Shown one piece after another: positions 36,101 to 43,229 of a DNA stretch of 64,000 nucleotides (the first letter of the stretch is position 1; each line of letters opens with the position of its first letter). Source of the DNA: Tubiluchus corallicola. Taxonomy: Eukaryota > Priapulida > Priapulimorpha > Priapulimorphida > Tubiluchidae. Under the pieces are notes generated by a model. It did no database searches. It was not told where the DNA came from and saw only the letters and a list, made by a program, of their open reading frames with translations. Location: assembly GCA_030141605.1 (NCBI GenBank), contig JAQGDQ010002373.1, positions 95,921 through 159,920 of the forward strand, given 5' to 3'. The position numbers and the translations under genes were made by a program.

Positions 36101-37501
36101 TGTACAACGAAGGTTTATTGTTACATGAAGCCGCTTATTGCTCCGCTTGAGAAGATGCATTCACGATCCTTGTTTGTTGGTTGCTAAATGCCAACAACTT
36201 GTTGGCAGTACTTACATTGTACCTTTTGCTTCAGGAAAATATGTTATAAAATATTTCAATTCGGTAACAGCTTAATTGTAGGAATTCTGTTTTCTCTAAA
36301 CCTGCTTTCACATTTCACTTCCTAGTAAATGTAGACCTTTAACTGTTGTACTATTAGCCTTGCATGGCAGAGGCATCTCTAATGCATGGGCATGCTGGGC
36401 AGTTGCCCCGGGACTCGATGTGCATCGGGCCCATGCTAATCTATGAATGTTGTGATTTGCTGTCAATAAATAAATACTATGCTAAGCTATACTATACTAT
36501 ACTGGAAGTACCAATACAATAAATATATGTTTAATTTTATCGACATTTACATTTTTGTTCCAGAATGGTTGTGTAGGTAGGGGGTCCCAATACACTGCTT
36601 TTCTGGGGGCCTACAATACTGTTTTGAGATGGTTCTGTTACCTAGCTGTCTATATGTATTAACCAATGTTACTGTTGCATTACATATTTATTTGCAGGTG
36701 TGTTAGTTATTTTGTCTTATACAGGGCACCATAGAAGAAAAGATTTATCAGCGGCAAGTAATGAAACAAGGCTTGAGCAGTGCCATAGTCGATGCCAGCA
36801 GCTGCAGCAGCACTGTCACTTTTTCTCAAGAGGAATTAAAGGTTGTATATGCAAATTTTGATCAGTTGAATTTCTGGTAAAAAAGGGAATGCATGAGTAA
36901 CTCGTGTGAGTCTGCATTTTGAAACAAACTGTCAATCACGATAATTGTTTTTAAGCAGCAATTGGAAACTTCAACTTCATAATTGGTTGAACTGTACCAT
37001 GAGTATTAAGGAAATAAATTGCTATTATTATTACAATGACTTTTGAGCTAATATACTGAAGTTTATTAAAGAAAATCAGAGACAAACATTCAAGTCTGCT
37101 TGTGCGATATGCTGGTTTGCAGCATCAACACCATAAACAAATGTGGTAATGCACAAGGTAATGTGTAAATACTTGCATTATTGATGAAATTTATTTTTAT
37201 TTCCTTTTTTATTAAAAATTTCTTGCCACAACAATGCCTAATGGTATTTTATTAATAGGATTTTCCTATCTGTCTTTATGTTATGACAAATTGTTCGCAG
37301 GATTTATTTACTCTGGTGAAAAGTGAAACCTGTGCTACACATGACTTGCTGAACTGCGTGTGTGACCAACTATGTGGTGCCATTTCATCTTCCAAAATTG
37401 ACAGTATGGTACCTATGAATGTGAAAGCCAAACACTTATCTATGGATCAACTGATGGAGTGGGAGCATTACAAAGGACCAATACAGAACTGCGTTCTTCA
37501 A
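6556..37501 (+). CDS. RAD54B: RAD54B, DNA repair/recombination SNF2-family translocase (partial)
   Basis: Nine exons: 6556-6667, 12721-12900, 13262-13366, 14183-14307, 33770-33928, 34409-34535, 34813-34985, 36725-36841, 37301-37501. All junctions are GT-AG and phases agree throughout (1,1,1,0,0,1,0,0), giving 433 residues. RAD54B is a double-stranded-DNA-dependent ATPase working with RAD51/DMC1 in homologous recombination. Visible SNF2 motifs: [13 protein letters not shown] (motif III), [62 protein letters not shown], and motif [20 protein letters not shown]. The choices [25 protein letters not shown] and THDLLNC match RAD54B better than RAD54L. The Walker A and DEGH exons lie left of the window. 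The last exon, expected to encode about 25-35 residues, was not found after 37501. The 19.5 kb intron 14308-33769 houses the giant zinc-finger gene on the other strand. Confidence 0.93.
6668..8669. other. RAD54B: RAD54B intron, left part, featureless
   Basis: AT-rich intron. The short frames at 7296-7524 have no recognised motif. I see no repeat or RNA gene until the duplicated zinc-finger tail begins at 8670. Confidence 0.5.
8670..9974 (-). repeat. duplicated 3' end of the giant zinc-finger locus, copy A
   Basis: This 1,305-base block matches 15517-16820 in the same orientation. I saw only two differences: one A in a poly-A run near 8910 and T/A in GTGATTTG/GTGAATTG. Similarity ends abruptly at both sides. 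The copy carries the last 130 codons of the gene plus about 0.9 kb of downstream sequence, and it lies in a RAD54B intron three exons upstream of the intact gene. Confidence 0.93.
9582..9974 (-). pseudogene. orphan C-terminal piece of the giant zinc-finger gene
   Basis: It encodes the last 130 codons of the 3,936-residue protein, from [11 protein letters not shown] to the terminal SHFL and the same stop, with no change seen. Upstream of 9974 the frame stays open for only about 13 codons of unrelated sequence before a stop. All finger-coding sequence except the end of the last finger is missing, so this is not a functional finger gene alone. Minus-strand AG acceptors lie just upstream (TTTCACAG near 9980), so use as an alternative terminal exon cannot be excluded. 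Confidence 0.85.
10728..10886. repeat. compound (CT)/(GA)/(CA) microsatellite
   Basis: A CT-rich arm (TCTCTCCCTCCCTCTC) is followed by a GA/GGGA-rich arm that can fold back on it, then a (CA)n run and (GA)n. The low-complexity proteins predicted across it are artefacts. Confidence 0.9.
12645..12657 (+). repeat. G13 homopolymer close to a RAD54B acceptor
   Basis: Thirteen consecutive G residues lie 63 bases upstream of the exon b acceptor (12720), with more GGGG at 12664. Prone to length change and potentially G-quadruplex forming in the pre-mRNA. Confidence 0.85.
12721..12900 (+). CDS. RAD54B: RAD54B exon b
   Basis: Acceptor TTTTGTCAG, donor GTAGGA. It encodes [18 protein letters not shown] and [18 protein letters not shown], the link from lobe 1 to lobe 2. 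The phase-1 join to exon a restores the Gly codon. Confidence 0.93.
13262..13366 (+). CDS. RAD54B: RAD54B exon c
   Basis: Acceptor GGTTTTAG, donor GTAAAT. It encodes [19 protein letters not shown] and continues HSQLLKQYL, aligned with the RAD54B segment that follows the YLPPK motif. Confidence 0.9.
14183..14307 (+). CDS. RAD54B: RAD54B exon d
   Basis: Acceptor TTGTAATAG, donor GTAATT. It encodes [18 protein letters not shown], the LKKLCNHP signature, followed by a hydrophilic Arg/Glu-rich stretch. Ends in phase 0 just before the 19.5 kb intron. Confidence 0.93.
14308..15516. other. RAD54B: start of the 19.5 kb RAD54B intron
   Basis: No gene. It contains an AT dinucleotide repeat (15100-15183) and then flanks the duplicated 3' end of the zinc-finger locus, which starts at 15517. 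Confidence 0.5.
15100..15197. repeat. (TA)n microsatellite with terminal (GA)n
   Basis: Nearly pure TA from 15100 to 15183, interrupted by CATA and AAATGATG, then GAGAGAGAGAGAG. Confidence 0.92.
15517..16820 (-). repeat. 3' end of the giant zinc-finger locus, copy B (in place)
   Basis: The in-place partner of 8670-9974. It includes the last 393 coding bases and about 0.9 kb of the 3' flank or UTR. The offset to copy A is 6,847 bases on the left and 6,846 on the right, the difference being one A. Confidence 0.93.
16428..28238 (-). CDS. giant single-exon polydactyl C2H2 zinc-finger protein
   Basis: One uninterrupted frame of 3,936 codons. Residues 1 to about 430 are polar and acidic, with a Ser/Asp run near 280-296, and contain no KRAB, SCAN, BTB or ZAD domain that I can see. 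From about 438 to 3810 I count about 110 C2H2 fingers of the form CX2C-X3-F-X5-L-X2-HX3H. Irregular ones include CSTRC and CDFNC (Phe replaced by Cys) and one lacking its last His (QHMKQYKKL). Three fingers have CX1C. Linkers are mostly H-[ST][DN]xx-P rather than TGEKP. The 126-residue tail has SUMO-type motifs IKQE and IKKE; another (IKVE) lies between early fingers. A likely nuclear, DNA- or RNA-binding protein; its target is unknown. The start is chosen because it is the first ATG after a plausible splice acceptor. The gene sits antisense inside a RAD54B intron; no orthologue name is offered. Confidence 0.93.
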   Translation of the reverse strand: MNAYEMNEELQAAIEQLELEQIDLCGEQAGESSISELVYTNSIKNITSSVTDVGSVQQQQAGSQTRSAVTHATYQQQALSRINEFNVSLELMNTACVDSRDGLCALGTGTAVKDFVTLDEFQALQQNQMKESFSASGLLESLNNNEITNGTPEHLDNNENVFDTLQSEGYIETAIDSLGTLENNDVAVTIGSNALDINLLPFSQQDSDHSLSRQQHTTSQKVEINKQYELDLPIEDVTEQRLASDVTKQMCSDYGIDVKFSVENFTSMPVNNQDNDLNRDIDDSDSDSSDSDSNSDDFDNQDSIQNSVAPLNEKTSDSIINGSVFERNEAKVISGFPISLNSDNVEQLQVECKITNSPVNIEECQKYTIENSCKTILFKTDEQCECLDCGASLSNLLSSQEHLGLMTAVVKLCTCLQEGRKCLHYANEVSTSKLHVSELYSCHMCEITFHRLSALTNHMVMKHNDEDSTDNQSVAANYIQPPASLQKTHKCGICPASFSNVFNLQKHGRVVHSAIPKQYRCTKCTASFQALKNLTLHLRLHENEQQSFESQRIDKIATKTPTAGTDEASKPDQASKPDSIDKIPVNGIKKAGNTDEKSIKCRMCPAAFKHTASLKRHIQITHNKIKMYSCKLCPARFGVKSTVKKHMSDVHGGVPKKYKCQHCTASYRALKNLQRHMKLHIAKLQPVQEKKKNQYLCFLCSTRCSSADVLKEHIKTHSETKEPTADITTTPRKALLKIFKCNVCSVSFHSRLDRDVHLQTAHEKAKSTPEQQNSSLDSSICRVCKNSFNSKALLDQHMKQYKKLYECNACPAMFKVSTNRNKHVNNVHSGALKAFRCDVCGGGFHREYSLQSHMLLHNQAHKEQYKCDKCDFNCNSSEQLKTHIICKHSVTAQSPGIIIMDTPTVSLQKIKVEDSHAEAITIQESADMDFCEDMEHCCDICGKFFMKESELLVHEKVHMALKPYKCGICGLDFCDMSTLDIHQTSHTNKSYEAYTKMVAETSNSSCYVDFQNIGMRELHSSGNENLSNERKVPFGKKRERVYECDTCKKVFKDGGTLKVHKRIHTNERPYICHICQATFRQHHHLVRHVASHSDDKPFSCDVCGKRFKLSEYLTTHKAVHSQAKKFKCGVCGKDFRLYSDLRAHQKVHASKNAKTDGMFDNKLAFDSHDTSHSRLKPHKCPVCKNGFKVVRHMKIHLWSHSKNNMHYCLTCGKKFQSQVGLAVHKRIHIVKKELEEVVNASTNLTQYVTSTSKGKQYQCPVCEVKFAQSTYLSVHLRVHTGEKPYKCEVCNSRFRQRAHLKCHMFTHTDHKPFSCKICAASFKQLSALKKHGLVHTDLKPYKCDSCSAEFAQSTDLLNHIMVHNENRPYTCQTCFATFKTESFFNSHIKVHTHLKPHVCDECGKDFRIAANLTVHKRTHSNEKPYQCQICSKRFKQTGHLKVHLSIHADSKPYKCDSCGASFRQPGNLKSHQTVHTDERPHVCDICQSAFKTFSYLQSHKRIHTDLRPYSCTCGKTFKTPDGLKAHEKTHTDEKPYECRHCHARFKQQPHLKTHLLTHSTHKPYCCDTCDARFKQSSHLKVHMAVHSDVRPFPCHICGAAFKTSTSLSSHKRIHTDLKPYVCDVCNRAFKFSEGLKSHKKTHSADKPFSCDQCGACFKLAGYLKSHMLVHTEIRPYCCSTCGATFKTASYLHNHSKIHTDIRPHICHICGKGFKMSSNLRAHARTHSNEKPYSCDQCSAQFKQIAHLKMHVRTHSDLKPYKCDSCESRFRQSAHLKVHMAVHTESRPFACEICGAAFKTQSSLNSHKKIHTDIKPHSCDVCGKSFKFAVGLKTHRRIHTNERPFSCDTCHASFRQAGNLKSHMAVHTDVRPYACPTCQAAFKTSYYLQNHIRIHTTARPFQCDVCEKSFKFKEGLQSHKKTHTNERPFECDTCHARFKQAAYLRSHMLVHSDERNHFCDICGSAFKTAVYLANHRRIHTDMRPYKCDICYKDFKLPDGLKAHKKTHSDEKPYSCNICGAKFRQTAHVKAHMLTHSDAKPYKCDTCDACFKQSAHLKSHLAVHSEERKYSCDICYSAFKTSTALNSHKRIHTDIKPYICATCGNAFKTPDGLKSHQISHMDERPFECDTCHAKFKQSTNLKYHMVVHSEERNYTCDICDSAFKTMAYLTTHKRIHTELRPYICECGKDFKTPDGLKLHKRTHTGEKPYFCSLCGMRFRQSGHLKCHMQTIHSDSKPFKCDTCDACFKQSANLRSHMAVHSDIRPYPCPICEATFKTSTSLSSHKRIHSDIKPHICDVCEKAFKTSEGLKSHKHSHTDARPFECDTCHAKFKQAGNLKSHMVVHTEERPWTCDVCEASFKTQAYLHSHKRIHTDIRPYICECGKDFKTPDALKLHKRTHSDEKPYACEICHSTFKQLAHVRVHMATHSDLKPYKCDTCSASFKLAAYLKTHMIVHTEERPWICDVCQAAFKTSSYLSSHKKIHTDLRPYICDQCGKDFKLPDALKLHKRTHSNLRPFSCDVCGQKFRQTAHVKAHMLTHSDSKPFKCDTCDACFKQSGNLKSHMTVHSDVRAYCCPICGTAFKTTTSLNSHKRVHSDIKPHICSTCGKAFKTREGLKSHKYTHTDERPFACDTCSMSFKQSSNLKSHMIVHTDVRPHVCDICQAAFKTVSYLTSHKRIHTDLRPYNCEICGKDFKLPDGLKLHKRIHTNEKPFSCDTCQAAFKQSAHLKVHMTVHTDERNHICDICESAFKTASYLAIHKKTHSDVRPHICDICGKGFKFTDGLKAHKKTHTSEKPYQCEICFRRFRQGGHLKIHLLTHSDSKPFKCDTCDACFKQSGHLKVHMSVHSDERPFPCAVCGAAFKTSTSLSTHKRIHTDLRPYSCDLCDKAFKFSTGLRAHKKTHTGEKPYSCKICGARFRQIGHVKVHMTTHSDLKPYSCDTCNASFKLASYLRSHMVVHSEERKWTCDVCQASFKTNTYLNSHKKIHTDLRPHICDICSKDFKLPEALRLHKRTHTDIRPYSCELCNAKFRQTGHLKCHMQTRHSDLKPFKCDTCSACFKQPANLRTHMLVHTDERPHQCQICGAAFKTTTALNSHKQVHSDVRPFICARCGKSFKTRNGLKSHKITHTDSKPFECDTCSACFRQSAHLKVHMTVHSDYRGYPCTVCGAAFKTGTSLKSHSRIHTDIKPFICDVCNRAFKSKDGLKHHKITHSNERPFACLQCSAKFKQATYLKNHQLVHSDVKPFQCQVCSAAFKLPAYLRSHMMIHGDLKPYQCQICNKQFRHWSTLKIHTRTHTNERPYECETCHKMFSQNGHLKLHMMIHSGEKPYSCTVCNRRFRQHRHLLTHKVKHVTDRPYQCNSCQSAFKTHTSLQSHKRIHTGEKPYECTTCCTSFRQLSHLRRHQQCHRNPASRLKPFKCTSCPKAFRKATHLRAHEIVHTDSKPFKCPICDAEFRHGRSRKTHMKCHQPTLMHQCDVCLQSFSEEEELRSHSESHVQESAYTCEQCGEKFKRASLLSAHTALHEREKLSADGYIEFDRPYPCSQCSAQYESKQGLAKHMLVRHATLEDLRCNLCHNTFTSLQLLREHMRTHKEKEHMCNVCNNTYTSKHLLRIHMKIHKHTSKEHVCNVCGKVFKNASSLCHHREIHVEGRPHVCTKCNASFKTKKTLWAHSRIHTREKVFSCNKCGEKFSVKEQLLQHKQSAHSVGKTKKCSTASKNYDCEQCAASFKFLTLLKQHKEAHKTAICDKTQLVKGTASKPRKTHKCPECNKLFTHSWNLKNHLYSHRAKPVYKCNLCPSTFSREAHLVRHIACHKGKELSVSVKVQRIPHLQEQRNMSQTVNDAPIPTPEFNYLHNTNEIVLDKIPIKQEPLDYSLVEDDTSSPVHEEGSNVDDANFCIEECNIEEFYLSPYLGESNKETVGEGCSAITIKKEMSHFL
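28239..28296 (-). other. 5' UTR of the zinc-finger gene with splice acceptor
   Basis: On the minus strand TTTTATTCACAG precedes GTGAAC, giving an acceptor at 28297-28298 and a 58-base leader before the ATG. At least one upstream noncoding exon is implied but was not located in 28300-33700. Confidence 0.55.
28299..30006. other. intron/promoter region upstream of zinc-finger gene
   Basis: AT-rich. It should hold the promoter and first noncoding exon of the zinc-finger gene, but no core promoter element could be assigned. About 29690-30100 is more GC-rich and looks like an unclassified repeat. Confidence 0.4.
30007..30096. repeat. two tandem copies of a 45-base unit
   Basis: GGTATTAAATAAGCCA begins at 30007 and again at 30052, followed in both by GGCTGAGT.CTGG.GTGCCAC. 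The copies differ at a few bases. Confidence 0.8.
30916..31037. repeat. foldback (long hairpin) element
   Basis: A left arm (30916-30963) and right arm (30988-31037) are inverted copies with one 2-base indel, separated by about 24 bases of loop. The arms contain TGGTTGCCAGATTAG and CTAATCTGGCAACCA. A clear target duplication was not seen. A related but unpaired sequence (TGTCCCATATTTGATAATTT) lies near 30550. Confidence 0.85.
31406..31624 (-). pseudogene. hAT transposase C-terminal (dimerisation) fragment
   Basis: A 72-codon frame with [19 protein letters not shown], then [19 protein letters not shown] and [11 protein letters not shown]. This matches the C-terminal dimerisation domain of hAT/ZMYM1-like transposases ([14 protein letters not shown]). 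A stop lies just upstream and the rest of the transposase is not seen; a relic. Confidence 0.8.
32800..33024 (+). pseudogene. LINE (CR1/L2-like) reverse transcriptase C-terminus
   Basis: About 74 codons ending in a stop: [18 protein letters not shown], then [17 protein letters not shown] and [12 protein letters not shown]. The pattern Y-[NT]-[ST]-R followed by G..[IL]WN.LP and a short basic end is the extreme C-terminus of many non-LTR retrotransposon ORF2 proteins. No upstream RT body is joined, as expected for a 5'-truncated insertion. Confidence 0.7.
33770..33928 (+). CDS. RAD54B: RAD54B exon e
   Basis: Acceptor CCATACAG, donor GTATGC. It encodes [17 protein letters not shown] and [11 protein letters not shown], the start of the second RecA-like lobe. 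A short transposon begins only 10 bases into the downstream intron (33939). Confidence 0.93.
33939..34164. mobile_element. short inverted-repeat transposon (MITE) beside a RAD54B donor
   Basis: The ends are GGCACGTTCAGACGTAGAGA and the inverse of GGCATATTCAGACGTCGAGA, and the interior is also partly self-complementary (226 bases). It starts 10 bases after the GT of exon e's intron. No convincing target duplication was seen, so the superfamily is open. Confidence 0.8.
34409..34535 (+). CDS. RAD54B: RAD54B exon f
   Basis: Acceptor GTTTTTAG, donor GTATGT. It encodes TLDILQEVC and [19 protein letters not shown] followed by [10 protein letters not shown]. Confidence 0.93.
34813..34985 (+). CDS. 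RAD54B: RAD54B exon g
   Basis: Acceptor GCATTCTAG, donor GTATTT. Encodes [15 protein letters not shown] and motif VI with the arginine finger ([18 protein letters not shown]), then VHIYRLLTV. Confidence 0.95.
34986..36724. other. RAD54B: RAD54B intron g-h
   Basis: No exon. A GC-rich patch at about 36365-36610 (GGGCAGTTGCCCCGGGACT and several GGGGGCC-type runs) looks like a decayed DNA transposon, but its borders could not be drawn. Confidence 0.4.
36725..36841 (+). CDS. RAD54B: RAD54B exon h
   Basis: Acceptor CTTATACAG, donor GTTGTA. Encodes [19 protein letters not shown], the conserved helicase C-terminal helix, and FSQEELK. Confidence 0.94.
37301..37501 (+). CDS. RAD54B: RAD54B exon i
   Basis: Acceptor GTTCGCAG, donor GTGAGA. 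Encodes [14 protein letters not shown] and [16 protein letters not shown], the RAD54B C-terminal region. It ends in phase 0; one further short exon is expected. Confidence 0.92.
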
Positions 37502-40500
37502 GTGAGAATTAAAGTTTTATTGTAACGATGTTTTTACAGCAATTAATATTATTTACTGTAAATTTTATTTGGTAAAAGTTAATTTATCGATAAAAGCTTT
37601 TAAAGGCCAGTGCAAGTGAAAGTTTAATTTAGCACAGAAACTCTAGTGACTTAATATACAGATGTAGGTAGGGTAACTTTGTGCAACTAACCGACCCTTT
37701 CAATATTGCATAATGGCATCCTGCAACAAAGAGATGAGATAACTGTAGGTCAATGAGACCAGAGGTGGGTAACCATCTGTCCCCTACTTTTTGGGCATTC
37801 GCTCAGATTTATGGCAATTTTCTTTGTGTCCTGGCTTGTACGCCTACGTAAGACAATGAGTAATAACTAGGCAATAACCTGTACATAACATTTACAAAGC
37901 ATAGAAAATAAACAGTACATAAAACATTTTCCAGTCCCTGCAAGAAGCAATTTCCATTCCGTAGATATTTCATTTTTTGAAGATGGAAGCGCTCTAAATG
38001 CGCTCCAGTGTCTTTAGTACAGGCTAACAGATTCGCAATATTCGTTTTGTGCGGATAACTAGTCAGAATACCGCATTTAACGCTGGTAAACAGCCCAGAA
38101 AACGAACATTTTAGTCCAGCAGTGGCCGCCATCTTGAATGCTAGAGTCCAGTCCTGTCGGTAGTTTAACCAATGTGCTGTCCAGGCCCCTAGTTGCCAAA
38201 GATGAATATTTATGACGTTTTGAAGTATTTTGACAGGATTTGACAACTCATGTTACCTACACGAAGCTTTTTGATGAACGTTGTTACCTATATTTTCACC
38301 CTGATACATGCCTCTTTCAAGGGTCATTTACAATAGGGTGGAAATTCGCTCCATCGAAATTGTCACTGCAACATAGTGGGATGGGATGCTCTGTTCACAT
38401 ACATATCGATATTTTTGTTCCCGCCCCCGCAGTGGGTAAGATATAAGACTTTGAAATGACGGAGTATTTGCATCTTGTGCGTAATGCGAGCTGAAAGAGG
38501 GGGGTTTGGGACAAAAGTCGAAAAGTCATTTTGGAGAAGATAACAAGACCCAATACTGTGCAGAGTCAGATTTATTCAAACTCAGTGGTTGTTGCATGGT
38601 TAATCCTTCAAATATGTGTAAAAAAATAGAGAAAAATAGGCACTTTTTCATGAAAATCGGCCTATGTCGTACCTCTGCTACTATGAGGAGTTGGACCAAG
38701 CAGATTCACATAGTGAATACTAGTGACTAGTGGACCTCATACCCGAACTTTGGTCTGAATCGGTTTACCTAACCTTGTGCCGGAATTTTTCGAATTTGCA
38801 TGGTCTTCTGGCGGACGCGTTCTTAAGCTTCACACATTAAATTTATCAGTGGTTAAAAACTTATCGAAAAAATAAAAAAAGTGCCCTGTTTGCGTCATGC
38901 TGGATACATTAAAGGAAAAATCAGGACTTTTAGGAAGTTGAACTTATTTTAACATTTGGGGGGAAAATGTTAAGAAAGTTTCAGCAGTAACTTCAGCTTT
39001 AGTTTACAGGCGCCTGGTGCAATTAGTAAAGTCAATTTAAAGTCATGATAATTTCACACTTGGGGTGCTCATTTTGAATGAAAAATGACGTTATATGGTT
39101 GCCGTTCAGTTTAAAGCCTGGTGCAATTAGTAAAGTCAATTTAAAGTCATGATAATTTCACACTTGGGGTGCTCATTTTGAATGAAAAATGACGTCATAT
39201 GGTTGCCGTTCAGTATAAACACCTATCCTGCCAGGTGCTTCAGCAAACTTTTTTGCAGCTGCATTTGCTGTTATATTACTTAGAAGCAGTCCAAAACATA
39301 AAACGAGAGATTAATAATACCATTTTTTTGCTGTTTGATGAATCTTTATTGCCCACTATATAATAAAATCAGTTACCCACGATAATAGTAGATATTAATA
39401 ATACCATTTTTTGCTATTTGATGAAAAGCGTGCTTTCCTGTTACTTACCAGCTTACATCATTTTTTGTGTTTGTCCTCAGCGAGGTTCGTTTGGCGGAAC
39501 ATAAAAAATTATTTTGCATTTTTAAGCAAGGCATCTTATGTGCATATATTGTGCGGTGAATTCAGTACTTCTCAGTGTATATTAAAATGCAATAAATTTT
39601 GTTAATTCAAGAACTGGTTTTCCTTTAACATCTGCCCCTACTGCTTTACCATAAATTGGTGAGATCACAAAATTTGACTTTAAGCATTTTTTTCTTTTTG
39701 TCTCCCAAGTCCCAATTCAGCTGTCCAGTATTTTAATGAACGATACTTCTCATTTAAATTAAATAAAAACAGATCTTAAATGCCAAAGCAGAGTAAATAC
39801 CACTTACAGAATTAGCTACTATAAAATGCCTGGCTGTGTTCACCATAAGCAATATAATAGCATCAATCGTATTAAAATTATTAATATTATCTCGACGAAA
39901 GTAATCTACGAGTCTTTCTAATTTCACTAAAAAAGTTATACGTATAAGTTACTATTATTTGCAACTAATTACAGGGCAGCCATTTGCAAGCTGTTGGCAA
40001 TGCAGTCAGCTTTGTCTTCTCCTATAAAGTCAACAAGCCAACAACATAATTAGTCCACACCGATTCACAGCATGTGGCAAATGAGGTTCTGTGCACCATG
40101 ATTCTATGTACACGATATATAGTAGCAACAGATGTGCTTAAGATGTGGACTGAAACAATATTTTCAATTGTAAGTATGTCTGAACCTCATAATTTAACAT
40201 ATGTTTGAACCTCATACCTCCAGCCGATTGAATAACTGAATGGAGTAGTTGTACATACGTGTATCAACATGCTGAAAAATGTTACAGACAGTTGTCTATT
40301 TACTCATACTTGTTTATTGTATATCTCTGCAGTAAACTATTGTACTGTTTAAGAATGACTTACAAACTAATCAACTTCAAGTCTTTCTTTCATATACTTA
40401 AAATATCTATATTTTTTCTACAAGTTAATTATCACTTTATGTACTATCTAATAATCATTACTTGTCCATTGCAATGCTAATTTTTAATGCATTTCCAATG

Positions 40501-43229
40501 AAAAAAACAGCCAAAATAAAACTGCAATAACTCATTTATCTAGTGTGTTCAGTGAATTCATTTCTGGAATGCCAAAACGTGCTTACAAGTAAAATCTTAA
40601 TGAAAGCACAAATCTTTGTGATTTTATGTTGGAATGGTCATCAAATCAACAAATCAAAACAAATAATAATAACAAAGCATAAAACATAACAACACTGATT
40701 ACCCGTTATGAACAAATTTACGAGAACTGGCCATAGCCCAACAAACAAATCAAATATATTTCAATCACAGATTATTCAGATGAAATGAATAACCATTAAA
40801 AATTATAACTAACGAGTCTCATCACATTAGCACATGATAAATGCAAATCTATGAACTTTAAACGTATCAATAACTATCCCTTGCTAAAAAAAGTTCTGTG
40901 CATTTACTATAATGAAAATCTAACAGTACTATCTACAATTACTGACTATTCCACAATGTAGAATTTCTAACTGTATCAACAATATAATTAATGCAAAACT
41001 GCACACCAATAAACTTGAAACACGAAAATGTATATTGCACATCACCTGCTAAACAACTAAATTATATAACAATGAAAATTTGACAAGGTTATCCATGACT
41101 TCATGATTATTGCCACATAGTGAAAAATTTCTAATTGCTAACAACATACATGTAATGCAAAATCAAGATTATAAACACCAACTATTTATACACAGTTATT
41201 ACTTTTAATTACAAACAACATCAATACAATTAGTAGGCAACTTAGGATAATTTAACACTTAATCACATAATAATTTTAATAACATCTAAACAAAAAAAAC
41301 TCGTATTAAAACGACTATGACTAGATCAATAAACTAAATTAAATCATTTATTTTTTTTTTCACGTATGATTAGTGATGTTAACAGTTGTTATTAATTCAT
41401 CAGTCCACAGACAGTAAATTATCATAGTAATACATTCATGCCAATAAAATATGATACTGAAAATGACAGACATTATAAGCATAGTTTATAATACCTACCA
41501 AACAGTCAAATCACAAATTAAACAAAATGAATGCTAGGAATTTAGGAATAATAGTAAATGTAAAGTAATGAAAAACTGAGGCCAATAAAAGTAATAATTC
41601 ATTACATATATGTCTAAGCATACTCGTTGTTAAAGATACCTTATAGAAAGGCTCCATGAATGATGTTTAAAACCAGTCTGAATAATTACTAGTATGTCAA
41701 ATTGTGATTATACATCAAATTCTGAAGGCTATGACATACTTAAAACTAAAAAAATGAAAAACCATGTTAGTATGTTCACAAACACACATAAGTAACTTAT
41801 CTGCTGTTTAATCGAAAATGAGTTGAGCTTGAAAGAGAATAAAGAGTTTTTGAAAATGTGTGCAATTTATACATGCTCGACAAAAAAAATTCTCAGCGTA
41901 ATTACAGATGGCTACAAAAACAATACACTAAATGATTCACAAATTCTCGCAACTAATTGTGCAAATTAAAGTTCAGCCAATCACTTATTGCTCAAGCTAT
42001 AGTATTGAGATAAATGTTGGCTGGGCATACAATATATGGAATGGAATACTTGGCAAACTTTAGCTATTACAAATGCTGCGAAAAATAGAGAAAATAAAGT
42101 GCAATAGCAACACTAGCATCAATTGTCAGGGCCAATTAAGCATTTGCAATCATAATACAGTCAAAAGTAAAAAAAGAAAACTTGCAAAAATGTATAATAT
42201 CACTAAGCAAAAATAAATTTAGGAATACCAAGCAAAAGCTTCTAAATGAAATCATAAACCAAAAGAACAAAAGTGTTTTACCTCTGCATAATGGCAAGGT
42301 GACTAGGCCAAACGTAATTTTATAATAATTATGACTTAAACAACTTTTCAGCCTTAACACGTAACAATATACTCAGACATTAGTAATCACAAACAAATTA
42401 TAACTTAATAAATCATAATGGACACATGTATCACTAAAACACCTAAATGCACAAAATAGACTACTAACGAGGGCAAGAATTTGGCATTGCTGCAAGAACT
42501 GCATTAACTCTTTGGCTTTTGTGACTAACAAAATCACTATAAAATTAAAAAATAACACCTAATAATACATCTCTAATGACAATTACAACCAGTGTGCTAC
42601 AGACTAACAAATACAACATTAACAATGGCAAAGTAACCACCTATAGTACCTACAATGCTTCTAGAATAAATTACATGACCTCAGTGAGGTAAATATTTAA
42701 AATTATATGAACAAATTACTGACTACCATTATTGTTGCATAGTATTCAATATGCACTGGTTGAACAAAAAGCTTTTGTGCAACAGCAATTACATTCACAT
42801 CTTGTCTTACTGCCAACCTTATCAATACACCACAACTTTTCTGGGTGCATAATCAATGAACTAATAGCAAGTAAGCTTAGACTGTACTTTAACAATTAAC
42901 AAAGTTATAAGCAAATGCACTTAAAACATAAAATATTAAATATAACAAAATCAGCATCAAGTTAAATAATATTGCTTAAAACGATCTGCAAGTAGTTATG
43001 CAGTTGGAAAGCCTCAAAGCTATCACTCCAAGTAATATAACATCTAAAAATTAAGTATAGTAATTCCTCATGTTGTAAAACAAGTTTATTTTGCTAAAAT
43101 AACCTTAAATAATGCTATAATCATGCTTTTATATTGCACATTGTATCTAATATAATGTCAACCATTTTCCATCTTAAAGGAAAGACTGAAGATGTTTTAC
43201 CTATTGTTTTGCCGCTCATCTTGCACTTA
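37502..43229. other. RAD54B 3' side and intergenic spacer
   Basis: The last RAD54B exon and the last SEC14L exon should lie in this interval or nearby, but I could not place either. A 145-codon minus-strand frame at 37809-38246 lies in what looks like a repeat. From about 39620 to 43200 I see only AT-rich sequence. Confidence 0.45.
39012..39219. repeat. tandem duplication of a 104-base unit
   Basis: GCCTGGTGCAATTAGTAAAG starts at 39012 and again at 39116, and the following 100 bases repeat with about one change (GACGTTATA/GACGTCATA). Confidence 0.92.

Noticed and set aside
37809-38246. 145-codon minus-strand frame
   Set aside because: No recognised domain; surrounding sequence looks like a decayed repeat, and it is not the missing SEC14L or RAD54B end.
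42136-42360. RGKTLLFFW-containing frame as the last GOLD exon of SEC14L
   Set aside because: Wrong expected phase and no YVLRFDN-like strand before it.
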